NCBI RefSeq assembly: GCF_002951615.1
Contig: NZ_CP019064.1
Location: 124,001 to 188,000, forward strand
Direction: 5' to 3'
Length of the DNA: 64,000 nucleotides
From: Rahnella sikkimica
GTDB taxonomy: Bacteria; Pseudomonadota; Gammaproteobacteria; Enterobacterales; Enterobacteriaceae
Under the pieces are notes generated by a model, which made no database searches, was not told where the DNA came from, and saw nothing but the letters and a program-made list of their open reading frames with translations. Each line of letters begins with the position of its first letter. Within the stretch, counting starts at the first letter, position 1. A program made the position numbers and the translations under genes. Below, in pieces: positions 56,224-64,000 of the stretch.

Positions 56224-57231
56224 CTATCCACGGCGAACTTGGTCGGGCGTCGCTCCTGTCCAAGTCTTGAATGCGCGATAGAACGAGTTCGCCTCGTCGA
56301 ACCCAAGCAAGAATGAGATCTCTGCCGCCGGCATTGTGGTTTTCTTCAAATAATGCCGTGCCAGCTTCTCGCGGGTTTCATTCAGGATCTGTTGGAAGTT
56401 ACCACCTTCAGCGTGGACTCGACGCTGCAGCGTCCGTTTGCTCACCGCCAGTTTGCGCGCGATAGCGTCTATCGTCACAAGTCCACTAGGCAGCTCCTCG
56501 AGTAGTGCGGCGCGCACGCGCTGCGTTGTCGTCGCGGTGGTATCGAGACTGGCTAGCCTCTCCCGAAATTCCGGTTCAAAGGCGTTCCACATCGCCTCGT
56601 TTGATGTGAGGAACGGACGCGTGGCATCAGCGGTGGAAAACGTCACGCGGTGCGTCGTCCCGCGTTCAATGCGGGCGCCTAGAAACGATTCGTATAGCGC
56701 GCGGTGTGACGGCAGCACGTGTGTTGTAACGCCTAATGGCCGGATTTCCTCCCGTGTTCCCATGCGTGCGAGCGTTACGCAGAACAGCAGCTCCATCACA
56801 ACAAGCGATAGCGGCGGTAGCAAGGCGTCGTCGAGCCAGCTGAACTCTATCGAGACGCGTCCATCGGCTTGCGTCACTTCGAGACGCATCGGGCCGATTA
56901 ATGTCTTGTAACGCGCGATGCGTTGCGCAGCTACCAGCAGGTTTGGGCTGCACAGCGAAGCGAAGAGCGCCGGTGAGAAAGACTCGCTACGAATGGCGTA
57001 ACACAGCCGCAGCGGCAACGGCAACGGCAACGGGGAGTCGTCGAGCTCCGCCTCAATGCCGTACCAGAGGCGATAGTAGTCTGCGGATGCGAGTCGGACG
57101 GACGGCTGATGAAGTAGGTCGTCCGGTAGGCCCGCCCGGCGCAGTACGTTGGCCGGGGAGATGTCCAGGTCTTTAAGAAGCGTGCGCCAAGTGGAGTCGA
57201 GTGCGTAGCCGGCGGTACCCATTAACGACAT
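56224..57231 (-). CDS. AraC-family regulator with Arabinose_bd/OruR-type N-terminus
   Basis: 335 aa, GC-rich. The N-terminal ~210 residues match the ligand-binding type seen in OruR/ArgR-like AraC proteins (GLPDDLLHQPSVRLASADYY). The C-terminal HTH_18 domain is intact (TIDAIARKLAVSKRTLQRRV, AEISFLLGFDEANSFYRAFK). A run of Pro-Leu pairs (SPLPLPLPLRL) is encoded by a GGCAAC-type tandem repeat near 57020-57040. It probably regulates the adjacent dehydrogenase. Codon use looks more like a Burkholderia-type genome than its neighbours. Confidence 0.92.
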   Translation of the reverse strand: MSLMGTAGYALDSTWRTLLKDLDISPANVLRRAGLPDDLLHQPSVRLASADYYRLWYGIEAELDDSPLPLPLPLRLCYAIRSESFSPALFASLCSPNLLVAAQRIARYKTLIGPMRLEVTQADGRVSIEFSWLDDALLPPLSLVVMELLFCVTLARMGTREEIRPLGVTTHVLPSHRALYESFLGARIERGTTHRVTFSTADATRPFLTSNEAMWNAFEPEFRERLASLDTTATTTQRVRAALLEELPSGLVTIDAIARKLAVSKRTLQRRVHAEGGNFQQILNETREKLARHYLKKTTMPAAEISFLLGFDEANSFYRAFKTWTGATPDQVRRG

Positions 57232-57277
57232 GGTTCGTCAACGTGGTGAATACGTCTATCGTTCCGCGCCAACGTAC

Positions 57278-58099
57278 TCATGCCTCAGGCGCGAAGAGGG
57301 CTGCCATGCCGGCGAAGAAGGTTGCGTCATCAGTTGCGCGCCGATGCGCGAGGATCTGCACAGCATCCGCACCTGCCTCGTAGCGCAGTTGGTCGGTACC
57401 GTCGGTCGCTGCCGCGTAGATGATCGATGCGACATCTTCAGGTAGAGAACCTTTTTCCATCATCGGTCCTAGTTTGCCAAGTACAGATGCGATGAGCAAC
57501 TGATACTCTTCCATCGTGACGTCGTTGCTGAAGTCTAGGGAACGACCACCGAAGTCAGTCTTCATGCCACCAGGCTCGACAACCTTCACTCGGATTCCGA
57601 GTGGCGCCAGTTCGTAGTGTAGCGACTCGGACAAACCCTCGACCGCAAACTTGGTTCCGTGGTACAGCGTGCCAAGTGGGAACGCCATCCGCCCGCCCAT
57701 CGACGATACGTTGACGATGATGCCACTGCGATTGGCACGGAAGTGCGGCAGCAGGGCCTGCGTAGTCGCCATAAGGCCCAGCACGTTGACGTCGAACTGG
57801 CGACGAATCGTCTCGAATGGCGTTGCCTCCAACGGTCCGTACGCGCCATATCCCGCATTGTTAATGAGTGCGTCGATTCGTCCGAAACGGGCTAGGCCGG
57901 CACTGACGGCTGCGTGGATCGAGTCAACGTCCTGGACGTCGAGCCGCGTCACGAGCATGCGGTCGCGCTGAGTCAGTTCTGCTTCGCGCTCCGGAGCGCG
58001 CATCGTCGCGACGACGTTCCAGCCCTGTGCCTGGAAATGCAGTGCAGCGGCGCGGCCGAGGCCGCTGGATGTACCAGTAATGAGGACGCTGGGTGTCAT
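57278..58099 (-). CDS. Short-chain dehydrogenase/reductase
   Basis: 273 aa, complete classical SDR. Cofactor loop LITGTSSGLGRAAALHFQAQ at residues 6-25, NNAGYGAYG near 86, catalytic Ser in IVNVSSMGGRMAF and Tyr-Lys in LYHGTKFAVEGLSESL near 156. NAD(P)-dependent oxidoreductase of unknown substrate. GC-rich. It lies upstream of the AraC gene on the same strand with a 46-bp gap, so the two are likely co-transcribed. Confidence 0.92.
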   Translation of the reverse strand: MTPSVLITGTSSGLGRAAALHFQAQGWNVVATMRAPEREAELTQRDRMLVTRLDVQDVDSIHAAVSAGLARFGRIDALINNAGYGAYGPLEATPFETIRRQFDVNVLGLMATTQALLPHFRANRSGIIVNVSSMGGRMAFPLGTLYHGTKFAVEGLSESLHYELAPLGIRVKVVEPGGMKTDFGGRSLDFSNDVTMEEYQLLIASVLGKLGPMMEKGSLPEDVASIIYAAATDGTDQLRYEAGADAVQILAHRRATDDATFFAGMAALFAPEA

Positions 58100-58239
58100 G
58101 AGAACTCCTTTAGAAGAGCCTCCAGAATACCCTGTTACTTCGGGTCATTCAGTGGCTAGACGTGCCAGTCTGCCATCGGATAGCGCCAGATGTCCCAGGC
58201 CGAACGTATTCGAACATGGGGCGACAACTGTCGAGCCCG

Positions 58240-58500
58240 CAGCGCGAGCATCGGGCGAAGACGACCAGCGGCGATTGGATGCCGTGTGTGGCATGAGGCC
58301 TGGTGTTGAGGCTGTCGGCGATGGCATCGAGCTGTTCTTGGCTGTAGACGCTCAGGTCCGTGCCCTTGGGCAGGTACTAGCGCCGCAGGCCATACGTGTT
58401 CTCGCAGGTGCAGCGCAGCCACGGACAGACGTGGCCCCGGCTGTTCAGACAGTTTCCCGGGTTTGCTAAGTGGAACTCTGCGGGGTTGAAGTCGAACTAC
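58240..58500 (-). mobile_element. IS30-family transposase 3' remnant
   Basis: The minus strand reads ENTYGLRR, a TAG, YLPKGTDLSVYSQEQLDAIA then DSLNTRPHATHGIQSPLVVF, the conserved C-terminal part of IS30 transposases (NGLLRQYFPKGTDLSxxxxxxLdaVa). The gene is broken and upstream parts are unrecognisable. GC-rich, like the surrounding block. Confidence 0.75.
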
Positions 58501-58636
58501 GCAACATGGAAGTTGCCAGTCAAGCTGCTTTCCGGAGCGCGGGCAGCGAGCCGAACCAGAACACGGTTGCACCCGCCAACGCTTTTGCGATGTGGGAGTA
58601 GCTTGCCGCGGGCGTAATAAGTTGCGTGAATAGATG

Positions 58637-60088
58637 TCAATGGCCACGATCTGAAGCTGCCTTGGATTTCGACGCGTCGGTACGGCGGCGGGCTTGACGT
58701 TCTGTGTAGGCGAGTACAAGGGTCGGGATCGCGGCAGATATCGTTATCACGAGCACCCATAAGAAAGTGTTCCCGAAGCCATCTGCCTGTACTGCGGGCA
58801 TGGCGTAGTGGCGTAACCGATCATCAAGAATGACGGTGAGAACCGTCGTGCCGATTGCGCCGCCAACCCGTTGAAGAATATTGAGTTGCGGCGTTGCGTC
58901 GGCGATCTTTTTCGGCGCGATGGCCAGGTAGGCTGCAGTCATCGCCGGGATGATCGACAGACCGAAGCCGATACCCCGGACAACCATAAGAAGGCACAAC
59001 AATGTGTAGGGGGTGGTGGCGGTCAGGAAAACGAATGGAATCGTCGAGATCGCCAGGATGACTGTGCCCGCAAAGGCGGTGATGCCAGCTTTGTAGCGGT
59101 CGATGAACGGCGAAGCGAGCAGTGCGCCAAGCCCGGTAGGTGCAACTAGCAGCCCGGCAACGATCACGCCTTCGCCCCGGACGGTCTGTAGGTACAGCGG
59201 CATGAGGATCATCCCGCCGTAATTCGCAGCGCCGAGCGCGAACGTTGCCACCGCCGCCGCGGTGAACAAACGGTTGTTGTATATCTTTAGATCGAGCAGC
59301 GGCTGCTTTGCCTGCAATGCGTGCGCGACGAAGCCGGCCAGGGCAACCACCCCGATCACTAGCGACACCAAGGCTGTCGCGGTCTGTCCCGCCGCCGCCA
59401 GGCCGTAAGTGATGCCCATGACCCCGGTGGACGACAGAATCAGGCCAGCCACATCGAGGCGTCCCGCGTTGCTTCCTTCTTTATCCTGTGGCAGCAGACG
59501 CAGAGCGAGTCCGATTCCAAGGACGCCGAACGGAATGTTCAGCCAGAAGATTGCCTGCCAGTTGATGTATTGAATCAGCAGGCCTCCGATGGTGGGGCCG
59601 AGTGTTGGAGCAAGGATGATCGGAATGGCGATCAAGCCCATCACTCGGCCCATCTGCGCCTTTGAGGACTGTGCGGTCCAGATCATCGTACCAACAGGCA
59701 TGATCGCCCCACCACCGATCCCTTGAATTGCTCGGGAGACGACCAGCATCTCCACGCTGTGCGAGCATGCGCACATTACCGAGCCCACGGTGAATACTGT
59801 GAGCGCGGCCACGTATAGCCGTGCGGCGCCATATCGACGGGCTGTCCAGCCCGTCAGGGGGATGACAGCCGCGAGCGCCAGCAGGTACGCGGTCATCACC
59901 CACTGCACAGCCCCCAGTCCAGCGTGCAGGTCGACCGAGAGGGTACGCACCGCGACGTTGATGATCGTGGTGTCCAGAAATGACAACGATGCGCCGATCA
60001 TCACTACACCTACTGATCGGCGTAAAGCTGGTGAAAAAGACTCAGGATTGGTTTTCACGGACGAGCCTCCTCTACGCGTTTTTTTCAT
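58637..60088 (-). CDS. DHA2-family (EmrB/QacA-type) MFS drug transporter
   Basis: 483 aa with about 14 hydrophobic segments. Family motifs: SFLDTTIINVAVRTLSVDL (motif D1) near residue 36, LTGWTARRYGAARLYVA (motif A) near 78, and SRAIQGIGGGAIMPVGTMIW (motif B/C) near 119. Members export lipophilic drugs using the proton gradient. It overlaps the PadR gene by 17 bp, so the repressor and pump form one operon, as is common for PadR-controlled pumps. GC-rich. Confidence 0.92.
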   Translation of the reverse strand: MKKTRRGGSSVKTNPESFSPALRRSVGVVMIGASLSFLDTTIINVAVRTLSVDLHAGLGAVQWVMTAYLLALAAVIPLTGWTARRYGAARLYVAALTVFTVGSVMCACSHSVEMLVVSRAIQGIGGGAIMPVGTMIWTAQSSKAQMGRVMGLIAIPIILAPTLGPTIGGLLIQYINWQAIFWLNIPFGVLGIGLALRLLPQDKEGSNAGRLDVAGLILSSTGVMGITYGLAAAGQTATALVSLVIGVVALAGFVAHALQAKQPLLDLKIYNNRLFTAAAVATFALGAANYGGMILMPLYLQTVRGEGVIVAGLLVAPTGLGALLASPFIDRYKAGITAFAGTVILAISTIPFVFLTATTPYTLLCLLMVVRGIGFGLSIIPAMTAAYLAIAPKKIADATPQLNILQRVGGAIGTTVLTVILDDRLRHYAMPAVQADGFGNTFLWVLVITISAAIPTLVLAYTERQARRRTDASKSKAASDRGH

Positions 60089-60626
60089 TGGTCAGGGGTT
60101 TGGCCAGACTCTCCAGCAACATCTCATGCCAGGCAATCTCGGCTTTGAGTCGGACATCGCGGTGATGCACGATAAACTTCTCATTCATGGCCAGGTTATG
60201 CGCAAACTGCTCGGTCTTTGTACGCTCGTGGGCCAGCATGGCGCGCAGTTTTTCCAAGCGTAGTTCCAGCACGGCCGGAAACTCGTTGAGCTGTTCGCTG
60301 TTCAGTTGCGAAATCGCTAGGTCAAACGGGTCTGGGCGGAAGACGACCTCACCCAGCACCTTTTCATGCAGTCGGGCGAGGGCGACGCGGCCCTCAGCAG
60401 TAATTCGCCAGATTTGGCGTTCGGGGTAGCCGCCCGCCCGTTCGATGCGCACCTCCTCGATGAGTCCCTCGTTCGCCATGCGCTTGAGCGCGCCGTAGAG
60501 GGCTCCGACGGAGATGTCGGCCCAAAAGGATACGTACTCCTTGTCCGCGAGTTGGCGGAGTTGGTGTCCGTGCATCTCACCATGGTTGGCAAAAACGCCG
60601 AGAATGTAGAGTCTTATACTTGACAT
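60072..60626 (-). CDS. PadR-family transcriptional repressor
   Basis: 184 aa. Winged helix-turn-helix: [20 protein letters not shown] near residues 5-24 and [20 protein letters not shown] near 40-59, then [20 protein letters not shown]. The C-terminal half (about 95-184) is a helical PadR dimerisation domain. PadR proteins repress efflux or detoxification genes and release them on binding small phenolic or drug-like ligands. The operator-like palindrome immediately upstream and the pump gene overlapping its 3' end support autoregulation. Confidence 0.92.
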   Translation of the reverse strand: MSSIRLYILGVFANHGEMHGHQLRQLADKEYVSFWADISVGALYGALKRMANEGLIEEVRIERAGGYPERQIWRITAEGRVALARLHEKVLGEVVFRPDPFDLAISQLNSEQLNEFPAVLELRLEKLRAMLAHERTKTEQFAHNLAMNEKFIVHHRDVRLKAEIAWHEMLLESLAKPLTNEKNA

Positions 60627-60678
60627 GAGACTATTCCTGCAATTTTACATGAAACTACTCTTGCAAGAATAGTTTCAT
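60624..60678 (-). promoter_or_regulatory. PadR operator-like palindrome
   Basis: Arms ATGAAACTACTCTTG and CAAGAATAGTTTCAT (60649-60678) pair at 14 of 15 positions. A related half-site ATGAGACTATTCCTGCAA at 60624-60641 overlaps the PadR start. Three similar half-sites in a row suggest cooperative repressor binding. Confidence 0.7.
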
Positions 60679-60700
60679 TTGTCAACTATCCAAAATACCT

Positions 60701-61005
60701 GCTCACGATCCTTGCGGAAGGGATCAATCTTGGTCTAACCAAAATGGCAGAAGCCTGCCCCAGAAGCACCAAATCATCGCTCGAAGATATTCAGGCATGG
60801 TATATCCGTGACGAAACCTATTCAGCCGCCCTGGCGGAACAGGTGAATACACAGGGGAAACAACCGTTAGCGGCATTCTGGGGAGACGGAACAACATCGT
60901 CATCGGATGGCCAGAATTTCAGAACGGGCAGTATCGGCCGCTACGCAGGGCAGGTGAACCCCAAATATGGTCAGGATCCGGGGCTCCAGTTTTATACCCA
61001 TACAG
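60701..61005 (+). pseudogene. Tn3-type TnpA internal fragment
   Basis: [20 protein letters not shown], then [40 protein letters not shown] (first catalytic Asp) and [19 protein letters not shown]. This is the Tn3/Tn21 subgroup, unlike the Tn4651-like fragment at 54950, so at least two Tn3-type transposons have been here. It ends where IS3 DNA begins. Confidence 0.8.
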
Positions 61006-61235
61006 GCTACAGACGGACAACGGCAGCCTACGTGATGAATGTCTGAACGTGCACTGATTCCTGTCACGGGAATATACTCAGAAGAAGATCGAGCACTGGC
61101 GGCAGGAATATAACCAGTATCGGCCACATTCCTCATTAAATAACCAGACTCCGGCAGAATTTGTCCGAAGCCTGCAAACAGGCCCGGACCTCTGATTTAT
61201 CCTGGCTCCGATATTGGGAGGAGATCATTTACTCT
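61006..61235 (+). mobile_element. IS3-family orfB 3' end
   Basis: [14 protein letters not shown], a stop, then SREYTQKKIEHWRQEYNQYR and PHSSLNNQTPAEFVRSLQTG, the catalytic-Glu end of an IS3-family transposase. The element's end follows (TTTATCCTGGCTCCGATATT and GGGAGGAGATCA). It joins directly to Tn3 DNA on its left. Confidence 0.8.
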
Positions 61236-61691
61236 CCTTTGTCGAGTTGCTCCCGAATACGCATTTTCTATTTATGCCCTGCATGACTATGTACTTTTAA
61301 TAAAGTACTTCGCTCAACAAAAATTTTATAAACACAATACTTCCCCGCCTACTTGTTCAGGAGTAAACAAATACATTGCCTGTTCGCGCGAACAGTTAGC
61401 CTGGATGAATAATAGATGTTATGACTGACGCTAGCGTCAAGAACATCTTTATTTCATCACTGCCAGTCATGAAACACGTACAGTTTTCAGGTTTTTGCTT
61501 CCGACCCCCTCCTTCGTGCGTAAACCGAACGCCGCCGCGGGGCATCGCATTTCACCCCGACGTCGCCCGAAGGTCTTTTCTTTTCACGGATTGGGGTTTA
61601 CCCCAGACTACCCAATTGCCCACAGACTTATCCCCCGTTTTTGTGGATAAGACTACATTTAGCTTCAGCGCCACAGTCCGTGGTGGATATT
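61236..61691. other. 450-bp stretch holding the inverted DnaA-box repeat
   Basis: No gene; a plus-strand frame at 61421-61708 is not supported. It contains the repeat copy at 61587-61663. The Bcr/CflA-type gene ends right beside it. Confidence 0.5.
61587..61663 (-). repeat. 80-bp repeat with DnaA box, copy B
   Basis: Reverse-complement match to 34039-34120, with GATTGGGGTTTACCCC, CCCACAGACTTATCCCCC and TGTGGATAA (DnaA box, 61642-61650). The two copies are inverted and 27.5 kb apart. Confidence 0.85.
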
Positions 61692-62846
61692 TCATTTTGC
61701 TGGCCTGAGTTGACACACTAACAAGGCTGTTAATGCCAGAGCCAGAACTGACATGCCCAGAACGGCATAACTTACCCCAAAATTTGCGCTAGCCCCTGCG
61801 GCGAACACAGCGGCACTACCAATCTGTAAACATCCTACCAGGCCGGAAGCGGTCGCAGCATGCCCATTGCCACAATTTACTGCAGCTGAAACGGCCAGAG
61901 AAAGGCTGGAGCCATTAGCTAAGCTCACCAGGCACATCGGAAGAAGGATGCCGTATGTACTTTCAATACCTGACAGAATCAACGTTGCGTAAGCCACGCC
62001 TCCCAGTACAAAACAGCCGATACCAGTATTAACGATATGGTCATACTTCCAGCGGTTAAGTAGTCGTTTTGTCAGAAGATTGGCGCTGATTATGCCACCC
62101 GTCAGCGGAAGATAGAGCCAGCCTCTCTCCTCTTCAGCTATCCCCTCCTGCGCGAACAAAAAGGGAGACTGGGTCAGGTAGATAAACCATGCACTGTAAA
62201 TGCAGCAGACGATAAGCGTATAACGCCAGAAAATACGGTTTGTCAGTATCTGTTTAAAGCCAGAAAAAGGCGAAATCACAGCATGCGAATGCTGCGGCCG
62301 TGTCTCTTCCATCTTGATAACCATAACAAGTGTTAGCAATCCGAACAAAGCCACAAAAAGAAAGTCCGCTCGCCATCCGAATGCGACAGCAAGATAACCA
62401 CCGATAAGTGGAGCCAGGGCGGGTGAAAGCGAGACCAGAGGGTAAACCAGCGAGTAAACTTTAGCGGAAGTTGGTTTGTCGCAGGTGTCTGCAATCAGAG
62501 CCCGGCCAATCACCAGACCGCTCGCCGCCCCCAACGCTTCCACGATGCGCCATGTAAGGAACAACCGATAACTGGCTGTGCCCGCGCACCCAAGCGACCC
62601 TGCAATATAGAGAATAATTCCGGCAATAATGACCGGTTTACGTCCAAATATGTCCGATAAAGGCCCGCAGAAAAGCTGGCATATAGCGAGCGCCAGCAAG
62701 TAAACCGATATGGTCTGCGACATCTGAGATGAGGCAATAGAAAACTCCATTGCCATATCCGGCATGGCGGGAAGATAGATGTCGGATGCAATTAGCCCAA
62801 AAGCACTGAGCATCGCGACGGTGAAAATAAAAGTGAGTCTTGGCAT
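61692..62846 (-). CDS. Bcr/CflA-family MFS efflux transporter
   Basis: 384 aa with about 12 hydrophobic segments. Family traits: GLIASDIYLPAMPDMAMEFS near residues 17-36, FCGPLSDIFGRKPVIIAG (motif A) near 58 and TWRIVEALGAASGLVIGRAL near 97. Bcr/CflA proteins export antibiotics or small metabolites such as bicyclomycin and chloramphenicol. Divergent from the LysR gene with a ~125-bp gap. Complete, although its end lies right next to repeat DNA. Confidence 0.9.
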   Translation of the reverse strand: MPRLTFIFTVAMLSAFGLIASDIYLPAMPDMAMEFSIASSQMSQTISVYLLALAICQLFCGPLSDIFGRKPVIIAGIILYIAGSLGCAGTASYRLFLTWRIVEALGAASGLVIGRALIADTCDKPTSAKVYSLVYPLVSLSPALAPLIGGYLAVAFGWRADFLFVALFGLLTLVMVIKMEETRPQHSHAVISPFSGFKQILTNRIFWRYTLIVCCIYSAWFIYLTQSPFLFAQEGIAEEERGWLYLPLTGGIISANLLTKRLLNRWKYDHIVNTGIGCFVLGGVAYATLILSGIESTYGILLPMCLVSLANGSSLSLAVSAAVNCGNGHAATASGLVGCLQIGSAAVFAAGASANFGVSYAVLGMSVLALALTALLVCQLRPAK

Positions 62847-62972
62847 GAAATTTCCGAAGATGAGTTGTCAGGCGGCACCTGAAGAATTGACGGGCACATG
62901 TTAACTTCAGTCTCTTTCATGCTAAAATGCATTAATTCGCACGACCATCATGCAAAATTGCAGTGGAGAGAG

Positions 62973-63857
62973 ATGAACTGGGATGATGTAAGAATTTTTT
63001 TGGCCGTTTACCGTGCTGGTACGCTACGAGGAGCCGCTGACCTGCTCGGCATCGATCAAACTACTGTCGGACGCCGCCTTACTGCGCTCGAACAGCAGCT
63101 CGGCAGCAAATTATTTTTACGCACCACTGGTGGCTGGGTTCTGACGTCCGCAGGCCGGGAAATACTTTCCACGGCTGAAGAAATTGAGCAGTTGGCCGTC
63201 AGCTTCGAGCGCCGAAGTGAAGGAAGTGACGAAAGGATGGAAGGCGAGGTTCACGTCACCACAACCGATGCGCTGGCAGTGGATTTCGTGATCCCTGCCA
63301 TCGAACATATACAAGCAAGATATCCGGCCATACGCGTTACTCTCACCACCACGATACGACTGCTTAATCTGGGGCGACGCGAAGCAGATATCGCAGTCCG
63401 AACCCAGCGTCCGGAGCAACCGGATCTCATCGTCAGAAAACTGAGTGCCTGGGATGTGGGACTCTTTGCCACACAAAAATATCTGGACGTATTTGGTGAA
63501 CCAGAATCCAATACTGGTTTTGCTGGGCATCGCATTGCACTTTACCGGGCGGGCGTGACTCAGCATCAGGATGAGCGACTGGTCGGTGAGCGACGTGACA
63601 AGGGCCGTATTGTAGCGGAACTGGACTCCAGCTTGATGCTGACAACCTTTATCCGCGCCGGCCAGGCACTGGCAGAACTTCCTGCTTATCTACCGCAGAA
63701 ATATCCGGAACTCATACGACTTTGGCCAGACCGTTCGCGCAATAAACCTTATGAAGTCTGGCTGGTTATGCATCAGGATCTGGCTCATACGGCAAGGGTA
63801 AGAGCTGTGATGAATACCATTGCTGACGAATTCCGTTTACAGCAACAGACTTGCTGA
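62973..63857 (+). CDS. LysR-type regulator
   Basis: 294 aa from ATG 62973 (MNWDDVRIFLAVYRAGTLRG), which GGAG just upstream supports; the longer frame from 62898 does not match the family start. Helix-turn-helix: LRGAADLLGIDQTTVGRRLT near residues 18-37. The effector domain follows (TFIRAGQALAELPAYLPQKY near 226-245). Divergent from the Bcr/CflA-type pump gene, which it probably regulates. Confidence 0.92.
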   Translation: MNWDDVRIFLAVYRAGTLRGAADLLGIDQTTVGRRLTALEQQLGSKLFLRTTGGWVLTSAGREILSTAEEIEQLAVSFERRSEGSDERMEGEVHVTTTDALAVDFVIPAIEHIQARYPAIRVTLTTTIRLLNLGRREADIAVRTQRPEQPDLIVRKLSAWDVGLFATQKYLDVFGEPESNTGFAGHRIALYRAGVTQHQDERLVGERRDKGRIVAELDSSLMLTTFIRAGQALAELPAYLPQKYPELIRLWPDRSRNKPYEVWLVMHQDLAHTARVRAVMNTIADEFRLQQQTC

Positions 63858-63927
63858 GCGAAGAAAAACAGGCGGTCTGCTTTTCGCTCATAGCTGACCC
63901 GCCCGTATTAAAGCGCCAAGTGCCAGA

Positions 63928-63999
63928 TATAGTCATTCGAACCCTGAGAGTTACACTTTTAAGTGATTCAGGGTATGCGCTTATTGGTTACGAATATTG
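63928..63999 (+). repeat. 72-bp direct repeat, copy 2
   Basis: Near-identical to 44286-44357 (about 92%). Shares the ACCCTGA...TCAGGGT hairpin and the TATGCGCTTA tail. It ends at the window edge, so a longer repeat may continue beyond. Confidence 0.85.
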
Positions 64000-64000
64000 T

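Noticed and set aside
58156..58719. 187-codon minus-strand frame upstream of the SDR gene
   Set aside because: Low-complexity Arg/Pro-rich translation; another frame of the same DNA matches IS30 transposase, so this is a shadow.
61421..61708. Plus-strand 95-codon frame before the Bcr/CflA-type gene
   Set aside because: Runs through the inverted DnaA-box repeat and has no similarity or ribosome-binding site.

Overview
The window looks like part of a large mosaic plasmid from an enterobacterium, most likely Pantoea/Erwinia-like or a close relative. It has an F-type conjugation operon running straight into an IncFII-type replication initiator, remnants of a second replicon (resolvase D fragment and DnaA-box DNA), a toxin-antitoxin pair, and many decayed insertion sequences and Tn3 fragments. 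No tRNA, rRNA or CRISPR array was seen. The genus is an inference from gene style, not from a marker gene.

Layout. 0-13.2 kb: 3' part of an F-type transfer operon (end of an upstream tra gene, trbB, a small membrane gene, traH, traG, a traS-like exclusion gene, traD, traI). traT, traX and finO are missing; traI is followed by an Hha/YmoA-like gene and then repA (13.5-14.6 kb). 15.0-17.4 kb: RelE/HigB-type toxin with XRE antitoxin and two small membrane proteins. 17.5-19.5 kb: decayed LysR, metallo-hydrolase and amidohydrolase genes.

19.9-30.8 kb (minus strand): a tightly packed eight-step operon that looks like an undescribed small-molecule or modified-lipid pathway. In transcription order it encodes an FAD/NADPH N-monooxygenase-like enzyme, a nucleotidyltransferase-aminotransferase fusion, a CDP-alcohol phosphatidyltransferase, a HAD phosphatase, an AAC(3)-like/FkbH-like HAD/GNAT-like fusion, a MaoC-SDR-acyl carrier protein enzyme now split by an internal deletion and frameshift, an ATP-grasp ligase and an MFS exporter. 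The combined logic is activation of an amino-alcohol or amino-phosphonate-like head group as its CDP ester, acyl loading on a carrier protein, amide ligation, and export.

31-34.4 kb: IS3 and IS110 debris, a broken resolvase D gene and origin-like DNA. 34.4-39.6 kb: an AT-rich island with a winged-helix-like gene and a 30-residue membrane peptide, facing a two-gene operon (109 aa and 1118 aa) whose proteins share a GDNV-type motif. The large one is an alpha-solenoid with a GreA/GreB C-terminal-like segment, which suggests a phage-defence or conflict system. A decayed second copy of its tail lies upstream.

39.8-47.5 kb: a chemoreceptor, a cupin and carboxymuconolactone-decarboxylase pair with a divergent LysR regulator, an IS110 copy, and a GAF/degenerate GGDEF/EAL cyclic-di-GMP protein. 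47.5-50.4 kb: nested IS5, IS630 and IS3 debris. 51.3-54.1 kb: LysR with divergent quinone-oxidoreductase-like and NmrA-like genes. 54.1-61.2 kb: IS3 and Tn3 fragments around a GC-rich, foreign-looking block (AraC, SDR, DHA2 MFS pump, PadR). 61.7-63.9 kb: a Bcr/CflA-type pump and a divergent LysR. Copies of an ~80-bp DnaA-box repeat (34.04 and 61.6 kb, inverted) and a 72-bp direct repeat (44.29 and 63.93 kb) bracket large parts of the accessory region.
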